Assembly: GCA_964552945.1 (NCBI GenBank)
Contig: CAZKIP010000004.1
Location: 1-64,000 of the forward strand
DNA: 64,000 bases
Source of the DNA: CAZEAB01 sp964552945
GTDB taxonomy: Archaea; Nanobdellota; Nanobdellia; Woesearchaeales; GW2011-AR9
Reading direction: 5' to 3'
The translations under genes and the position numbers were made by a program. Every line of letters starts with the position of its first letter. Position 1 is the first letter of the stretch. The notes under the pieces were generated by a model, which did no database searches, was not told the DNA's origin, and was given only the letters and a program-made list of their open reading frames with translations. Positions 1 to 7,781 of this stretch are shown one piece after another.

Positions 1-147
1 TAAAGCTTTCTCAATAAATAATTCACAATTGCTATCTAAAAGACCAATTACTTTAGTAGTTTTTTCTTTACATCTCTTGCTAAAATCATTTTCTTCTTTA
101 AGCATTTCGAGGTTCTCTTTTGCTTCTTGGATAATTTCTGAAGTCAT
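1..147 (-). CDS. Partial hypothetical protein (N-terminal 49 residues)
   Basis: Open frame on the minus strand running off the left edge. Its ATG overlaps the TGA of prefoldin beta (ATGA), which supports translational coupling and a real gene. The visible part starts MTSEIIQEAKENLEMLKEEN, is charged and probably helical, and has no signal peptide. I do not recognise the family. Archaeal prefoldin-beta operons often carry a small uncharacterised protein at this place (for example DUF3194), but I cannot confirm that here. Confidence 0.6.
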   Translation of the reverse strand, partial: MTSEIIQEAKENLEMLKEENDFSKRCKEKTTKVIGLLDSNCELFIEKAL

Positions 148-461
148 TTTTTACTCAATTCCTCCATGGCTTCTTTTTGAACCTTTTCTAATTTTTCTTG
201 ATTTTTTTCTTCTTGCTTAACAAAACTACTAAAACGAACTTCAGCCATTTCTTTCTTTTTTTCTAAATCTTTAAGAAGGTCTTCTTTAGAAGTTGCAATC
301 ATTATTTTTCCAACAATTTTATAAGCTTGATTTGTTGTTTTAAGTTCAGTTATGGCAGAATTAAGTTCGGTTAATTGAGATTCTATTTGTTGCTTTTGTG
401 CTAGAAGATGCTGCATATTTTGCTGCAATAGCTGTAGTTCTTCAACTTTTGTAGAGTTCAT
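144..461 (-). CDS. pfdB: Prefoldin subunit beta
   Basis: Subunit of the hexameric cytosolic prefoldin chaperone, which captures unfolded proteins in its coiled-coil tentacles and passes them to the thermosome. The 105-residue protein has the expected layout: an N-terminal helix rich in Gln/Leu/Glu (residues 5-45), a short central beta region with the typical AYKIVGKIMI stretch, and a C-terminal helix of Lys/Glu heptads. The frame could extend upstream to 497, but that would overlap rpoP, so the internal ATG at 461 (MNSTKVEEL) is chosen. It lies between rpoP and an overlapping small gene in a co-directional operon, the common archaeal arrangement. Confidence 0.9.
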   Translation of the reverse strand: MNSTKVEELQLLQQNMQHLLAQKQQIESQLTELNSAITELKTTNQAYKIVGKIMIATSKEDLLKDLEKKKEMAEVRFSSFVKQEEKNQEKLEKVQKEAMEELSKK

Positions 462-474
462 TTTTTTTGAAATG

Positions 475-609
475 TTATCTCGCTTTAACTGTAACAACAG
501 TTCTACGATCCTTGTAAAGAATTTTAAAACCGCAATAAGGACACCTTACTTTAGAGCGAGTGTACTCGTCATCAACTTTTTTTCCACAACTTAAACAGAG
601 ATAGTACAT
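475..609 (-). CDS. rpoP: DNA-directed RNA polymerase subunit P (Rpb12/RpoP)
   Basis: Small zinc-ribbon subunit of archaeal RNA polymerase, 44 residues. Two CxxC pairs (CLSC at residues 5-8 and CPYC near 29-32) form the zinc site, followed by the basic tail that is typical of Rpb12/RpoP. The ATG at 609 is preferred over the longer frame because a strong AGGAGG ribosome binding site lies just upstream and the length then fits the family. It sits between the L37Ae and prefoldin beta genes, as in many archaea. Confidence 0.93.
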   Translation of the reverse strand: MYYLCLSCGKKVDDEYTRSKVRCPYCGFKILYKDRRTVVTVKAR

Positions 610-619
610 TTTTTTCCTC

Positions 620-811
620 CTAAGGGGTATAAGCTTTCCCAGTAAATTTAACACCACATTTGGTACAATTCCAGATACCCATGGCAACTCTTCTTACTGC
701 AATCTTGTTACAATATTGACATTTATGTTTAGCTCTTTGTTGAGCTTCAATTTTAGCAAACTTAACTTTTGGCTTTCTTCCGTACCGAGCTCCGAATCTT
801 TTTGTTGGCAT
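620..811 (-). CDS. rpl37ae: 50S ribosomal protein L37Ae (eL43)
   Basis: Zinc-finger protein of the large ribosomal subunit. The 63-residue product begins MPTKRFGARYGRKPK and has the family's four cysteines in two CxxC pairs (CQYC and CTKC) separated by the conserved VRRVAMGIW segment, ending GKAYTP. The longer frame to 865 would read through the tRNA-Pro gene, so the ATG at 811 is chosen. The slightly short N-terminus (family members are often 70-90 residues) is unremarkable. It starts 29 bases after the tRNA-Pro 3' end and is probably cotranscribed with it. Confidence 0.92.
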   Translation of the reverse strand: MPTKRFGARYGRKPKVKFAKIEAQQRAKHKCQYCNKIAVRRVAMGIWNCTKCGVKFTGKAYTP

Positions 812-839
812 AGTTAAACTCCTTTGATTTTGATAAAAG

Positions 840-942
840 TGGGGTTGCCCGGACATTCGTAGCATGTTTTAAACATGTTCATTCGAACCGGGGTCCAATG
901 GCCCCAAACCATTAATGCTAGACCAGGCTACACTACAACCCC
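840..942 (-). tRNA. tRNA-Pro (UGG anticodon) with a 28-nt T-loop intron
   Basis: The cloverleaf was folded by hand. The acceptor stem is GGGGTTG (936-942) with CAACCCC (841-847) and discriminator A at 840. The D-stem is GTGT/GCAT. The anticodon stem AATGG/CCATT is perfect, with loop TTTGGGG and therefore anticodon TGG (Pro, reading CCA). The T-stem CCCGG/CCGGG is complete only after removing an intron at 854-881. CCA is not encoded. The gene lies directly upstream of L37Ae on the same strand. Confidence 0.92.
854..881 (-). other. Bulge-helix-bulge intron in the T-loop of tRNA-Pro
   Basis: The T-loop is interrupted after TTCGAA by 28 nt. The precursor folds into a bulge-helix-bulge: a 3-nt bulge AAT, a 4-bp central helix TTCG/CGAA, a 3-nt bulge TGT, and an intron hairpin built on CATG/CATG. 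Cutting after the second base of each bulge, the rule of the archaeal splicing endonuclease, gives TTCGAA+TCCGGG, which is an exact canonical T-arm. The intron lies between positions 59 and 60, not at the usual 37/38. Confidence 0.87.
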
Positions 943-1023
943 AGAGAACCATTTATAAATGTTTCTGCATTTTTTCTTAAAAAACATTTGCTTTAAAAGA
1001 GTTGTGGTTATTTTGGATAAATT

Positions 1024-2064
1024 TTAATATATTTTGAGGGAAATTAGCTTCTTAGAAGCTTTTGTAAGTATTTTTATTTTTCCGTTGTATAAGATAGTAT
1101 CTTCAATCCTAAGCCCATATTTACCAGGAAAATATAATCCTGGTTCTATCGTAAAGGGCACATTTTGAAGGACCTTATGTTTTTTATTCGAAAAAACAGG
1201 GTTTTCATGCACTTCTAGCCCAATTCCATGACCTAGTGAATGAACAAAATTTTTGTCATAATTCCCCAATTTTGTCCTTACTAAATTATCTAATTCGGAA
1301 TAAGATTTATTTTCTTCAATGGCTTTAATAGCAGCAAGTTGAGATTTTAGCAGTAAATCATACATATTTTCTTCCTTTTTAGAAGGGGTCCCTAGATAAA
1401 TTACCCTAGACATATCAGCACAATAATTTTTGTATTTAGCTCCAAAATCAATTAGAAGAAATCCTTTCTTTAATTTGGTATTAGAAGTTACATGATGGGG
1501 AATTGCAGCGTTTTTTCCCATAGCAACAATCGTTGGAAAGGCTACTTCTCCCCCTTTTTTTTGAAAAAAACGTTCCAGATAAAAGGCGACATCCTGCTCA
1601 GTTTTTAAAGTATTTTTTTGCAATTCTTGCAATAATGAAAGGTAAGCTAAAGAAGTTATCTGGCAGGCCTTAGATAGATAAGAAATTTCTAAAGGAGTTT
1701 TTTGTAACCTCAATTCTTTTAATTTTGGAGAAATATCAACAAATTTAGCTTTTGGAAATATTTTTTTTAGCTTTTCTTTATAAGAGATAGTTAAAGATTC
1801 TTTATTTACACCTATTTTTGAAACATTTTTTTTAGAAAACTTCTTTTTCCAATCTTTTGGAAAGTTTTTAACAGAAACCCCTTTTATTTTAGGAAATTTG
1901 TCAAGTTTAGTTAAGTATAATGTAGCTAATTTTGGAGTTATTAGAAAGAAAGCAAAAGAAGGTTTTATCTGTGTAAAATAAGCTAAATTAGGATCATCGT
2001 GATTTAAAAAAGCAAGAGAAATTTTATTTTTTTGCAAATAATTCTTAAATTCTCTAATTTTCAT
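1024..2064 (-). CDS. M24 family metallopeptidase (Xaa-Pro aminopeptidase/dipeptidase type)
   Basis: Predicted cytosolic peptidase removing or cleaving N-terminal residues before proline. The 346-residue protein has a creatinase-like N-terminal domain (about 1-120) and a pita-bread catalytic domain (about 125-346). All five metal ligands of M24 enzymes are present: D206 and D217 in the DFG...CADMSR segment, H279 in HSLGHGIG, E307 in TIEPGLY and E321 in RIEDT. The IPHH segment (189-191) fits the substrate-binding His of the family. A TATA-like TTTAAATA lies about 42 bases upstream of the ATG. Divergent from the M16 peptidase gene. Aminopeptidase P and PepQ prolidase cannot be separated by eye. 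Confidence 0.88.
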   Translation of the reverse strand: MKIREFKNYLQKNKISLAFLNHDDPNLAYFTQIKPSFAFFLITPKLATLYLTKLDKFPKIKGVSVKNFPKDWKKKFSKKNVSKIGVNKESLTISYKEKLKKIFPKAKFVDISPKLKELRLQKTPLEISYLSKACQITSLAYLSLLQELQKNTLKTEQDVAFYLERFFQKKGGEVAFPTIVAMGKNAAIPHHVTSNTKLKKGFLLIDFGAKYKNYCADMSRVIYLGTPSKKEENMYDLLLKSQLAAIKAIEENKSYSELDNLVRTKLGNYDKNFVHSLGHGIGLEVHENPVFSNKKHKVLQNVPFTIEPGLYFPGKYGLRIEDTILYNGKIKILTKASKKLISLKIY

Positions 2065-2127
2065 TTAATTTAGATTATTCTTCTACTTAAAAAATGTTTG
2101 GCCTATTTAAAGGGAGAAATCCCCCAA

Positions 2128-2138
2128 ACCTATATAAA
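2128..2138 (+). promoter_or_regulatory. TATA box of the M16 peptidase gene
   Basis: CCTATATAAAC centred about 27 bases before the ATG at 2160 predicts a transcript that starts at or next to the start codon (leaderless). Confidence 0.55.
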
Positions 2139-2159
2139 CAATAAAAATATACTTCAAGT

Positions 2160-3368
2160 ATGCAGAAAGTAGTCTTACCTAATGGTTTGACCATACTTTA
2201 TCAAAATAAAGTAGGTACGCCAGTAGTTGTAGAAGTTTTGGTTAAAGTAGGTAGTAATCAAGAGAATGAAAATGAAAGAGGGATTGCCCACTTTCTGGAA
2301 CATCTTTTGTTTGAAGGAACTGTAAAAAGACCCACAAATAGAAAAATATCTAATGAAATTGAAAAAATAGGAGGAGATTTTAACGCTTATACTACAAACG
2401 AAAGAACCTGCTATTATGTGAAAGTATTGAAGAAACATTTCAACGTCGCGGTAGATATATTGGCAGACATTATGCAAAATTCTTTATTTGATGAAGAACA
2501 CATTAAAAAAGAAAAAAATATTGTTCTAAAAGAAATTGATATGATTAATGATGAACCAAGGTTTTATCAATGGTTATTTTTACAAAAAAATTTATTTTCT
2601 AAGCATCCTTGTAAAAACCCTACTTATGGTAGTAGGAAGGTAATTGAAAATTTAACTAAAGAAGAAATTGTTACTTTCTTTCAAAAACATTATTATCCAA
2701 GCAACATGATAATTTCAGTTGTAGGAGATGTCCCAAACTGGAGGAGTGAAATTAAAAAGAAGTTTGTTTTCGAAGGAAGAAAAGGAAGTAAAAGAAAAGC
2801 AATTCCAAAAGAGCCAGCTAGTACCACAAATAAAATTAGAAAAGAAAAGAAAGAAATTACAAATAGCTATCTCCTGTTAGGATTTAAAACAATTCCACGA
2901 AAAAACCCTGATTCTGAAGTATTGGATGTTATTAATGGAATTTTAGGGAGGGGACAAAGTGGAAGAATGTTTACAGAAATTAGAAGTAAACGGGGGCTAG
3001 CCTATGATGTTGGAACACAAAACATCAATGAATTAACTTTTGGTTATTTTGCGATATATGCAACAATTGATAAGAAAAACATAAATCTCGTAAAAAAGTT
3101 GATTTTATTAGAAATTGAAAAGTTGAAAAAGTTAGATGAAAAAGATCTTAAGGAAGCAAAAACTTTTATTGAAGGAGATTACCTTCTTAATTTAGAAGAT
3201 TTTCAAAAAGTTGGGGATGAATTGTTATTTTGGGAACAAGTAAAAGATGCAAACATAATGAAAAAGTATCTTAAAAAAATCAAGAAAGTTTCTCGAGGAG
3301 ATGTTAAAAGAGTAATTAACAAATATTTTAACAAACATACAATGGTTGTGTTAGAAGGAAAAAAATAA
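2160..3368 (+). CDS. M16 family zinc protease
   Basis: Predicted zinc endopeptidase of the pitrilysin/processing-peptidase family. The inverted zinc motif HFLEH is at residues 44-48 (ligands H44 and H48, catalytic E47), and E125 in the conserved VLKEIDM segment is the likely third ligand. The 402 residues make two homologous halves; the second (about 210-402) lacks the motif, as is usual, and holds the typical RSKRGLAYDVG segment (substrate-binding R/Y). No signal peptide, so cytosolic. The ATG is probably leaderless. Substrate unknown; bacterial and archaeal members are often called peptidase PqqL/YmxG-like. Confidence 0.9.
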   Translation: MQKVVLPNGLTILYQNKVGTPVVVEVLVKVGSNQENENERGIAHFLEHLLFEGTVKRPTNRKISNEIEKIGGDFNAYTTNERTCYYVKVLKKHFNVAVDILADIMQNSLFDEEHIKKEKNIVLKEIDMINDEPRFYQWLFLQKNLFSKHPCKNPTYGSRKVIENLTKEEIVTFFQKHYYPSNMIISVVGDVPNWRSEIKKKFVFEGRKGSKRKAIPKEPASTTNKIRKEKKEITNSYLLLGFKTIPRKNPDSEVLDVINGILGRGQSGRMFTEIRSKRGLAYDVGTQNINELTFGYFAIYATIDKKNINLVKKLILLEIEKLKKLDEKDLKEAKTFIEGDYLLNLEDFQKVGDELLFWEQVKDANIMKKYLKKIKKVSRGDVKRVINKYFNKHTMVVLEGKK

Positions 3369-3386
3369 ATTAAAAATTCTAAAATG

Positions 3387-4463
3387 TTATCTAGTTACTT
3401 GGTAACTTTCAACTAATTCCTTAAGTTTTTTCGCTTTAGCATTCTTTGAAAAATGTTCTCTAACAGGGATAAGCAATTCGTTTATGTATTTGGCAACCGA
3501 CGTTTTCAAATCTGCAGGATGAAGATCTCCTTTTACAAATGCTTTTTCCAACTCAGAATAGGATTTAAAAGAAACATTTCCTCCAAATTTTTCAGGACGT
3601 TCTATTTTGAACTCAGGAAATTTTTCAAACACAATATATTTGCAATATTCTAATACAGGGTTATCTTCAACTTGTTTCTCTGGACAATATGCCTTTTTGA
3701 ACTTTCTAACAATCTCTTTTTCAGAATCAGTCATAAAGATACAAGTATCTGGTTTTGATTTAGACATTTTTAATTCTATTCCTCTGTCTGCGCCTGAAAG
3801 ATTTGTTGTAGGTGGCTTGCTTAACCCCATCAACATGTGGTGTGAAATTACAACAGGTTTTTTAAATCCTAATTTTGGAGCAACTTCTCTGGCAAGAACA
3901 TTAACTTTCCTTTGATCCATTCCCAATTGGGTTATGTCTGCTTCAAGATGAAAAATGTCTGCACATTGCATGCAAGGATAAAATATTTGTGCGGCACTCA
4001 AACTATCTTTTTCACTTCTTCCCATAATTTGACTACATCTTGTAATTCTTGCCACAGAATTAATTCTACCAATGTTTATTACTTTTAACCAATAATCAGC
4101 ATCATGCATTACATCTGATGCCCAAAGAAATTCTACATTCTTCATATCCATCCCAGAAGCTTTCCAAACTTCAATGAAATATTTCCCTACATTTTTTATT
4201 TTTTCAAGGTCTCCCCCCATCTTATTATTCATAAGAGCAAACCAGTCCGCAACCCAAAACTTGAAATGAATGCCTGCCTTTGTAAGTTTATTAACATTGA
4301 TGGCCCTAAGAATCCCTTGAGCAATATGAATTTTTCCACTAGGTTCAAAACCATCATAAGCAACAGGTTTTTTCTTATTTTTTAGTAATTCAATTAATTC
4401 GTCATCGTTGATAATTTCTTCTCCAACTTCCTTAATAAGTCGTAATCTTTCTGCTATTTCCAT
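3387..4463 (-). CDS. tyrS: Tyrosyl-tRNA synthetase
   Basis: Class I aminoacyl-tRNA synthetase charging tRNA-Tyr. The 358-residue protein carries the HIGH-class signature PSGKIHIAQG (41-50), the archaeal/eukaryotic-type YDGFEPSG segment and a KMSKS loop near residue 230. Length and layout fit the compact archaeal TyrRS without an S4 domain. The frame extends to 4535, but the ATG at 4463 matches the family N-terminus and lies about 29 bases from a TTTATA box at 4489-4496, which implies a nearly leaderless mRNA. It is convergent with the M16 gene. Confidence 0.92.
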   Translation of the reverse strand: MEIAERLRLIKEVGEEIINDDELIELLKNKKKPVAYDGFEPSGKIHIAQGILRAINVNKLTKAGIHFKFWVADWFALMNNKMGGDLEKIKNVGKYFIEVWKASGMDMKNVEFLWASDVMHDADYWLKVINIGRINSVARITRCSQIMGRSEKDSLSAAQIFYPCMQCADIFHLEADITQLGMDQRKVNVLAREVAPKLGFKKPVVISHHMLMGLSKPPTTNLSGADRGIELKMSKSKPDTCIFMTDSEKEIVRKFKKAYCPEKQVEDNPVLEYCKYIVFEKFPEFKIERPEKFGGNVSFKSYSELEKAFVKGDLHPADLKTSVAKYINELLIPVREHFSKNAKAKKLKELVESYQVTR

Positions 4464-4488
4464 CTTGATAAAGAAGATTTCTGGCAAG

Positions 4489-4496
4489 TATAAATA
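4489..4496 (-). promoter_or_regulatory. TATA box of tyrS
   Basis: TAAATATTTATACTT on the minus strand, centred about 29 bases upstream of the tyrS ATG, supports the short start. Confidence 0.5.
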
Positions 4497-4620
4497 TTTA
4501 ATGGTTATTATCTTGCTATTTATTCTAAATAACAAATAGAAATTTTTTGTAATAAGTTATAATAAATCAGTAAAATATAAATAGAAAACGCCTTTTAAAT
4601 TATTTTGGGGGTAAAAATTA

Positions 4621-5253
4621 ATGGTTAAAGCTATTTTATTCGATTTTTGGGGGACTTTAGTGGAAAATGGAGTATGGAGTCCAATCAAACAAGTAAAGAG
4701 AATTATAAATATACATACGCCTTTCTCAGAATATGTAGTTAGAATGGAAAAAGCTATGATGACACAAAAATTTTCATCTTTAAAAGATGCTTTTGAAAGT
4801 GTCTGTAAAGAGTTTGGTGTTGAATGTGGAAAAGAACAAATAGAAGATTTAGTTGGGATGTGGAATAAATCTTGGATGTTAGCTGCGCCTTATTCTGAAA
4901 CTGAAGAATCACTTAAAAAATTAAGAGAAAATTACAAAATAATTCTTATTTCTAACACCGATTGTTTTTCAATTCCAAAAGTTATGGAGAAATTTAACTT
5001 ATTTGATTACTTTGATGATACTTTTCTCTCTTGTGATGAAGGAATGATTAAAACAGAAAAAAAATTTTTAAAAACTTTGTTAGATAGATTAGAATTAAAT
5101 GTTGAAGATTGTGTTTTAGTAGGAGATAGCATTTTAAGTGATGTAAAAGCAGCTGAAGAGATTGGTATGAAAGCTATTTTGATTGACAGAAATAATAGAA
5201 GAACTTATAACCCTAAAATAAATAATTTAAAAGAATTGGAGAAACACCTATGA
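4621..5253 (+). CDS. HAD superfamily hydrolase
   Basis: A 210-residue Rossmann-type HAD protein. Motif I is FDFWGTLV with nucleophile D8, but the second acid of the DxD motif is replaced by Trp (W10), a variant seen in a HAD subset. Motif II is ISNTD, motif III the Lys in MIKTEKKF, and motif IV GDSILSDVKAAEEIG. A helical cap lies between residues 15 and 90. The substrate cannot be told; phosphoglycolate-phosphatase-like proteins are nearest by layout. A GGGGG stretch precedes the ATG. The stop overlaps the RNase Z start (ATGA), so the two are coupled. Confidence 0.82.
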   Translation: MVKAILFDFWGTLVENGVWSPIKQVKRIINIHTPFSEYVVRMEKAMMTQKFSSLKDAFESVCKEFGVECGKEQIEDLVGMWNKSWMLAAPYSETEESLKKLRENYKIILISNTDCFSIPKVMEKFNLFDYFDDTFLSCDEGMIKTEKKFLKTLLDRLELNVEDCVLVGDSILSDVKAAEEIGMKAILIDRNNRRTYNPKINNLKELEKHL

Positions 5254-6140
5254 TAAATATAACTTTTCTTGGAACTGGATGTATGCAACCCACCAAATTA
5301 AGAAATCACGCAGGAGTTTTGCTTAATTTCAAGGAAGAAAACATTTTGTTTGATTGTGGTGAAGGGATTCAAAGACAGATGAGAATTTGTGGGGTAAAAC
5401 CTGCCAAGATAACAAAACTTTGTATTAGTCATTGGCACGGAGATCATGTTTTTGGAATTCCTGGATTGATGAGTTCAATGGGTGCAGACGAATATGCTAA
5501 AAAACTACAAATTTATGGTCCTAAAGGTACCAAAGCTTATTTAAAAAATATGTTTAAATCTTTTGCAGCTAAAGATATTATTGAACATGAAGTATTTGAA
5601 GTTGAAAAAGGAACTTTCTTTGAAAATGATGAGTTTATTTTAGAAGCACAACCATTAAACCATTCTGTCCCTTGTGTAGGGTTCAGGTTTATGGAAAAGG
5701 ATAGGAGAAGAATAAATGTTTCAAAAGCTAAGAAAAGAGGTTTAGAAGGACCAATTTTGGGAGAATTACAATCTGGAAAAACTGTTGAATTTTCAGGAAA
5801 GAAAATTACTCCTGACGAGGTTAGTTATATTGTAAAAGGCAAGAAAATAAGTTACATTACCGATACGATGAATTGCGATGGTATAAACCTTTTATCCAAT
5901 GAGAATGATTTATTAATTTTGGAAGGCACCTTATTAGATAATCTGAAAAAAAACGCCAGAAAATCAAAACACCTCACAATTAAACAAGCGGCACTAATTG
6001 CTTCTGAGAACAATGTTAAAAAGTTAATTTTAACACACATAAGCCAAAGATATAAAACTACAGATGAATTAATTAGTGAGGCAAGAGATTATTTTGATGA
6101 CACAATTATTGCCGAAGATTTTTTGAAAATTAGTATTTAA
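5250..6140 (+). CDS. rnz: Ribonuclease Z
   Basis: tRNA 3'-processing endonuclease of the metallo-beta-lactamase fold; it removes 3' trailers so that CCA can be added, and the tRNA in this window lacks an encoded CCA. The 296-residue protein has FLGTG at the N-terminus, the zinc motif HWHGDH (61-66), a further His in PLNHSVPC, an Asp in ITDTM and the C-terminal LTHISQRY His. This is the normal short-form RNase Z. It overlaps the HAD gene by four bases. Confidence 0.93.
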   Translation: MINITFLGTGCMQPTKLRNHAGVLLNFKEENILFDCGEGIQRQMRICGVKPAKITKLCISHWHGDHVFGIPGLMSSMGADEYAKKLQIYGPKGTKAYLKNMFKSFAAKDIIEHEVFEVEKGTFFENDEFILEAQPLNHSVPCVGFRFMEKDRRRINVSKAKKRGLEGPILGELQSGKTVEFSGKKITPDEVSYIVKGKKISYITDTMNCDGINLLSNENDLLILEGTLLDNLKKNARKSKHLTIKQAALIASENNVKKLILTHISQRYKTTDELISEARDYFDDTIIAEDFLKISI

Positions 6141-6155
6141 TTTACCTCTTCAAAT

Positions 6156-6584
6156 ATGATAAATCGCAAAGCCAAGGGAACAAAAGGAGAAAGAGAATTA
6201 GTTAAATTCTTTAACGAAAATGGATGGTCTTGTATTAGAAGTGCTGGTTCTGGAAGTTCAAAGTATCCTTCCCCAGACGTTATAGCTGGAAATGCTATCA
6301 GAAGAGTTGCCATTGAATGTAAAGTAACTAAAGACAACAAAAAATATTTTTCAAATGATGAAATTGAACAACTAAAAGAATTTTCTACCAAATTTGGGGC
6401 AGAATCTTGGGCAGGCGTAAGGTTTCCAGATCAACCATGGTATTTCTTGATGTTGGAAGATTTACAAAGTACTGGTAAAAATTGGGCAATTAGCTTGGAA
6501 GTTGCTAAAACTAAAGGCCTTTTGAAAGAAGAGCTTATCAAGTCAACCGAAACATTTAAAAGCGTTGTCACTCATAATAAATAG
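6156..6584 (+). CDS. hjc: Holliday junction resolvase Hjc
   Basis: Dimeric archaeal endonuclease that resolves four-way junctions in recombination and fork repair. The 142-residue protein has the Hjc order of residues: KGTKGERELVKFF (catalytic E12), a SAGSGSSKYPSPDV segment (D41) and IECK (E54, K56), i.e. the PD-(D/E)xK nuclease core. It begins 16 bases after RNase Z and is probably in the same transcript. Confidence 0.92.
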   Translation: MINRKAKGTKGERELVKFFNENGWSCIRSAGSGSSKYPSPDVIAGNAIRRVAIECKVTKDNKKYFSNDEIEQLKEFSTKFGAESWAGVRFPDQPWYFLMLEDLQSTGKNWAISLEVAKTKGLLKEELIKSTETFKSVVTHNK

Positions 6585-6609
6585 AAACACATAACTTTCT
6601 CAACCGAAA

Positions 6610-7452
6610 ATGCGCCTTACTCAAAAAAAAATTGAAGAAATTCTGATATTCATAGTTGGTGAGCAAGGACTTCCTTTAGTAAGAGAATTGGTTGGTAAGG
6701 AAAATGTTTCTGAGTTTGATTTAGCTAAAAGGACTAAATTTGATATAAAAGTGGTTAGAAGATTGCTCTATCTTCTTTATAACCATAATCTAATCTGTTT
6801 TACAAGGAAAAAGGATAAACAAAAAGGATGGTATATTTATTATTGGACTCTTATTAATGAGAATATCCGTTTTAATTATTTCAAAATGAGAAGAAGTCTT
6901 CTTGAAAGGTTAAAAAAACAATTAGAACAAGAAGAAAGAGAATTATTTTTTATTTGTCCAAAAGGATGTTCACGATTAAATTTTGATCATGCTACGGATT
7001 TTGAATTTCATTGTCCAGAATGTGGAGATCTCCTTAATCAAGATGATAGCAAAGATAAAATATTGGATTTAAAAAAGAGAATCATTTCTACACAAGAAGA
7101 AGTTACCAAACTGCTTGACCAAAAGAGGGTAAGAGAAGAAAAGGCTAAAGCAAGAACTCTTTTAATCAAAGAAAAAGAAAAGAAAAAGGCAGATAAAGCA
7201 AAAAAATTGGTTAAGAAGAAAGTCGTAAAAAAGAAAGTTGTAAAGAAAAAGGTGGCTAAAAAGAAAAAAGCAAAATCTACTAAAGGAACTAAGAAAAAAG
7301 TTGTTAAGGGTAAGAAGTCAGCAAAAAAGAAAGTTGTAAAGAAAAAGGTGGCTAAAAAGAAGAAAACAGCTGCCAAGAAAAAAGTAAAATCTAAAACAAA
7401 AAAGAAAGCCACTAAAGGAAAAAAAATATTAAAAAAATCAAAGAAAAAATAA
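6610..7452 (+). CDS. tfe: Transcription factor TFE alpha with a long lysine-rich tail
   Basis: Archaeal homologue of TFIIE-alpha, which helps open the promoter with TBP, TFB and RNA polymerase. Residues 1-90 form the winged helix. The zinc ribbon follows with CPKGC (C116, C120) and CPEC (C135, C138). After a short coiled coil (about 150-180), residues about 186-280 are almost only Lys, Ala, Val and Thr in KKVV/KKVA-type repeats. Family members are normally about 170-190 residues, so the tail is an addition of about 95 residues resembling histone H1 tails. It may add non-specific nucleic acid binding (inference). Confidence 0.88.
   Translation: MRLTQKKIEEILIFIVGEQGLPLVRELVGKENVSEFDLAKRTKFDIKVVRRLLYLLYNHNLICFTRKKDKQKGWYIYYWTLINENIRFNYFKMRRSLLERLKKQLEQEERELFFICPKGCSRLNFDHATDFEFHCPECGDLLNQDDSKDKILDLKKRIISTQEEVTKLLDQKRVREEKAKARTLLIKEKEKKKADKAKKLVKKKVVKKKVVKKKVAKKKKAKSTKGTKKKVVKGKKSAKKKVVKKKVAKKKKTAAKKKVKSKTKKKATKGKKILKKSKKK
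7227..7361 (+). repeat. Internal DNA repeat encoding the TFE lysine tail
   Basis: A 39-base stretch at 7227-7265 recurs exactly at 7323-7361 (offset 96). It encodes KKKVVKKKVAKK-like residues. The surrounding A-rich sequence is degenerate repeats of the same kind, so the tail probably grew by duplication. Confidence 0.75.
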
Positions 7453-7453
7453 A

Positions 7454-7657
7454 TTATCTTTTTCTCTTCTTAGATCTCAATAGACGTTCAATAGTTTTCT
7501 CCTCTTTTAAAACGCGAGAAGTCATTCTTTGAATATTCGATTCCATGGACGCTACTCTTCTCTCCAAAAGAATCAAAACTCGTAAAGAATAAACTATTGC
7601 TGCGAGTGTTCCAATAATAACTGCGAGAATTACTTCAGCCAATTCTAATCCAACCAT
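7454..7657 (-). CDS. Small single-pass membrane protein with coiled-coil tail
   Basis: A 67-residue protein: one hydrophobic segment (residues 5-31), then a charged amphipathic stretch (32-60) and a basic end (RSKKRKR). A GAGGTGC ribosome binding site lies upstream of the ATG. Convergent with tfe (one base between stops) and divergent from aIF2-beta. I do not recognise a family. The layout suggests an inner-membrane anchor with a cytoplasmic helix. Confidence 0.65.
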   Translation of the reverse strand: MVGLELAEVILAVIIGTLAAIVYSLRVLILLERRVASMESNIQRMTSRVLKEEKTIERLLRSKKRKR

Positions 7658-7744
7658 TTATATGCACCTCTTTTTTTAATGTGATGTAAAAAGACAATGA
7701 TTATAGCTATATAAAAGTTACGGAATTTATGAGTTATTAAGGAT

Positions 7745-7757
7745 AAAGATTTATAAA
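7745..7757 (+). promoter_or_regulatory. TATA box of the aIF2-beta gene
   Basis: AGATTTATAAAAG lies about 30 bases before the ATG at 7782, giving a very short leader. Confidence 0.5.
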
Positions 7758-7781
7758 AGAAGGTTGTAAATTAAGAGTAAG

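Noticed and set aside
29..220. Plus-strand frame opposite prefoldin beta and the partial gene
   Set aside because: Hydrophobic low-complexity mirror of charged coiled-coil codons; the minus-strand genes with overlapping ATGA are far better supported.
950..960. TTTATAAA as the TATA box of tRNA-Pro
   Set aside because: Only about 13 bases from the tRNA 5' end, so initiation about 26 bases on would fall inside the tRNA. A TTTTAAAG at about 991-998 is better placed, so I left the promoter unassigned.
7038..7412. 124-residue Phe-rich minus-strand frame opposite the TFE tail
   Set aside because: It is the mirror image of the lysine repeats (AAG/AAA read as CTT/TTT); the plus frame is a clear TFE continuation.
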